NCBI GenBank assembly: GCA_023268155.1
Contig: JALNKM010000003.1
Span: 1-64,000, forward strand
From: Candidatus Geocrenenecus huangii
GTDB lineage: Archaea > Thermoproteota > Nitrososphaeria_A > Caldarchaeales > Wolframiiraptoraceae
Direction: 5' to 3'
DNA: 64,000 nt
Below the pieces are notes generated by a model that was given only the letters and a program-made list of their open reading frames with translations, did not search any database and was not told the origin of the DNA. This document shows, one piece after another, positions 63,038 through 64,000 of the stretch (positions within the stretch are counted from its first letter, which is position 1; each line of letters starts with the position of its first letter). The translations under genes and the position numbers were made by a program.

Positions 63038-64000
63038 TTAAACCCGTATATTCTCGATCAACGAAGGTAATTGATTGATATCTTCTATAATAGCATCCGC
63101 ACCCCTGACCTCGAACTCTCTCGATAAATCTTCATTATTTGATACTGCTACGAATCCAACTTCTAATCCTTCTCTACAAGCTGCCTGAGACATGAGGAGA
63201 TCTTCCATTGAGTTTCCAGCATATATCAATTTCTTGGTTCCAAGAGACTTTGCAGATTCTATCAGTGCTTTTGGACGGGGTTTCTCATACTCTAAGCCTT
63301 TGTCAGCTGTGAATATTGATGCTTCCATATTGAAGTACTTTAAGACCCGGCTAAGAGTCTTCTCAGTCTCCCATCTTCCTCTACCAGTAACTATTGCAAT
63401 TCCTTTAGGTAAATAGCGGGCAAGTCTTCTTATCGATTCTTCACTTATTAGAAGTATCTCGTTTTCCAGAGTACCCTTGTAAAGGACATATCGAGGTTTC
63501 CACGAATACTTTTTTTCCACGCCTTCGCTCCCCAAGAATATTTCATCAAACAATGTTGCGAAAAAGCTTTCTCCAAAATTTCCAGGATATCCTAACATGG
63601 ATCTTATTTTTGAAAGTCTATGATGAGTTTTGAGACTCGAAGCCTTAACATCTAGTAATTTCTCAACTTTATTTAAGTCGAAATATTCTTTCTTAGTCTT
63701 TAGCTCATTGCTTAACCATTTAAACGCTTCATGAACATATTCAGGATATGATTCAGATCCCTCTATTGGTTTGGTGTATTTATCGACATCCTTGACTGTA
63801 TCCCATTTTTTAAGCTTGATATCTAGTGTGGATGGTAGAAAGATGCAGATGGTCTGGATGAGAGCCGAAGCAGAATCTGAATCGTTGTTGAATCCGCCCG
63901 TCATCCTCAAACTAGCTAGAACGTCTTCGAAATCTTTGCCCAGCCTAACTTCGATATTGAAAAGCTTGTCAATCATGAGAGCTATGGATACCCTCATCGC
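63038..64000 (-). CDS. HAD-superfamily hydrolase, N terminus outside window
   Basis: The visible 320 residues include MTGGFNNDSDSASALI (cap-domain motif), GIAIVTGRGRWETEKTL (motif II), EKPRPKALIESAKSLG with the motif III lysine, and IYAGNSMEDLLMSQAACREG (motif IV). Motif I, the nucleophile Asp, must precede MRVSIA and lies beyond the right edge, so the gene is partial. The pattern matches archaeal HAD proteins annotated near histidinol-phosphate metabolism, but the substrate is not determined. Confidence 0.82.
   Translation of the reverse strand, partial: AMRVSIALMIDKLFNIEVRLGKDFEDVLASLRMTGGFNNDSDSASALIQTICIFLPSTLDIKLKKWDTVKDVDKYTKPIEGSESYPEYVHEAFKWLSNELKTKKEYFDLNKVEKLLDVKASSLKTHHRLSKIRSMLGYPGNFGESFFATLFDEIFLGSEGVEKKYSWKPRYVLYKGTLENEILLISEESIRRLARYLPKGIAIVTGRGRWETEKTLSRVLKYFNMEASIFTADKGLEYEKPRPKALIESAKSLGTKKLIYAGNSMEDLLMSQAACREGLEVGFVAVSNNEDLSREFEVRGADAIIEDINQLPSLIENIRV

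Overview
The window is a chromosomal segment of a thermophilic, anaerobic archaeon. Archaeal markers are the S27e/aIF2-alpha/Nop10/PAC2 gene string, AglB, a Cdc48 ATPase, RtcB, an archaeal class I CCA-adding enzyme, TATA-box promoters, many TTG and GTG starts, a proline tRNA with a 37/38 intron and a C/D-box guide RNA. Two ferredoxin-dependent 2-oxoacid oxidoreductases and an Hdr/Etf cluster point to anaerobic, ferredoxin-centred metabolism. Purine-rich coding strands and AGA/AGG arginine codons fit a thermophile, probably of the TACK (Thermoproteota-like) group. Nothing here fixes the class, and no methanogenesis gene is present.

Layout. 1-1894: a CRISPR array of 29 identical 24-nt repeats, running off the left edge and probably read right to left. 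2095-6058: DUF72 protein, tRNA-editing-like YbaK protein, CDF metal exporter, and two membrane proteins (one a CPBP protease). 6227-8204: S27e, aIF2-alpha, Nop10 and PAC2. 8230-10314: AglB oligosaccharyltransferase. About 10400-10460: a C/D-box sRNA whose D guide matches the 5' end of 16S rRNA. 10546-16379 (minus): lipA-lpdA-lipB, followed in the same overlapping unit by two secreted or anchored surface proteins and a 28-residue membrane peptide.

16531-19651 is a pyruvate-type ferredoxin oxidoreductase operon (gamma, delta, alpha, beta) with a 42-codon ORF filling the alpha-beta gap. 19681-20667 (minus) is a winged-helix regulator with a Cys/His cluster. It diverges from 20757-29918, an eight-gene unit korD-korA-korB-korC-hdrA-hdrD-etfA-etfB. 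Its HdrA is a giant QmoA-like + HdrA + MvhD fusion. Between the two lies a tandem direct repeat that looks like an operator. I infer that 2-oxoacid oxidation is tied to an Hdr/Etf electron-splitting or electron-merging complex.

29963-38323 holds thymidylate kinase, RNA cyclic phosphodiesterase, CCA enzyme, a COG2112 kinase, a 5-formyl-THF cycloligase-like protein, an ACT-domain regulator, TrpB2, and a serine-type pair (SerA-like dehydrogenase plus class V aminotransferase). 38637-48918 holds an MFS transporter, two tRNA genes, leucyl aminopeptidase, an AN1-zinc-finger site-2 protease homologue, topoisomerase IA, a phosphoribosyltransferase, a GT2 glycosyltransferase and RtcB with a short gene after it. 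49080-64000 holds a large SF2 helicase, a second DUF72 protein, a methyltransferase, a thioredoxin-reductase-like flavoprotein, a CBS protein, Cdc48, DUF61, an ECF S component, a threonine-synthase-like protein that lacks its PLP lysine and is fused to a PadR-type DNA-binding domain, acylphosphatase, a geranylgeranyl-reductase-family protein, a PqqD-like protein and a HAD protein cut by the right edge.

The observations I rate highest are the Kor-Hdr-Etf super-operon with its putative operator and regulator, the PLP-less threonine-synthase/PadR fusion, the sense-strand bias of the CRISPR spacers (a type III signature), the C/D sRNA, two genes that seem to start at AUA or AUC behind perfect Shine-Dalgarno sequences, and several short genes below 60 codons.
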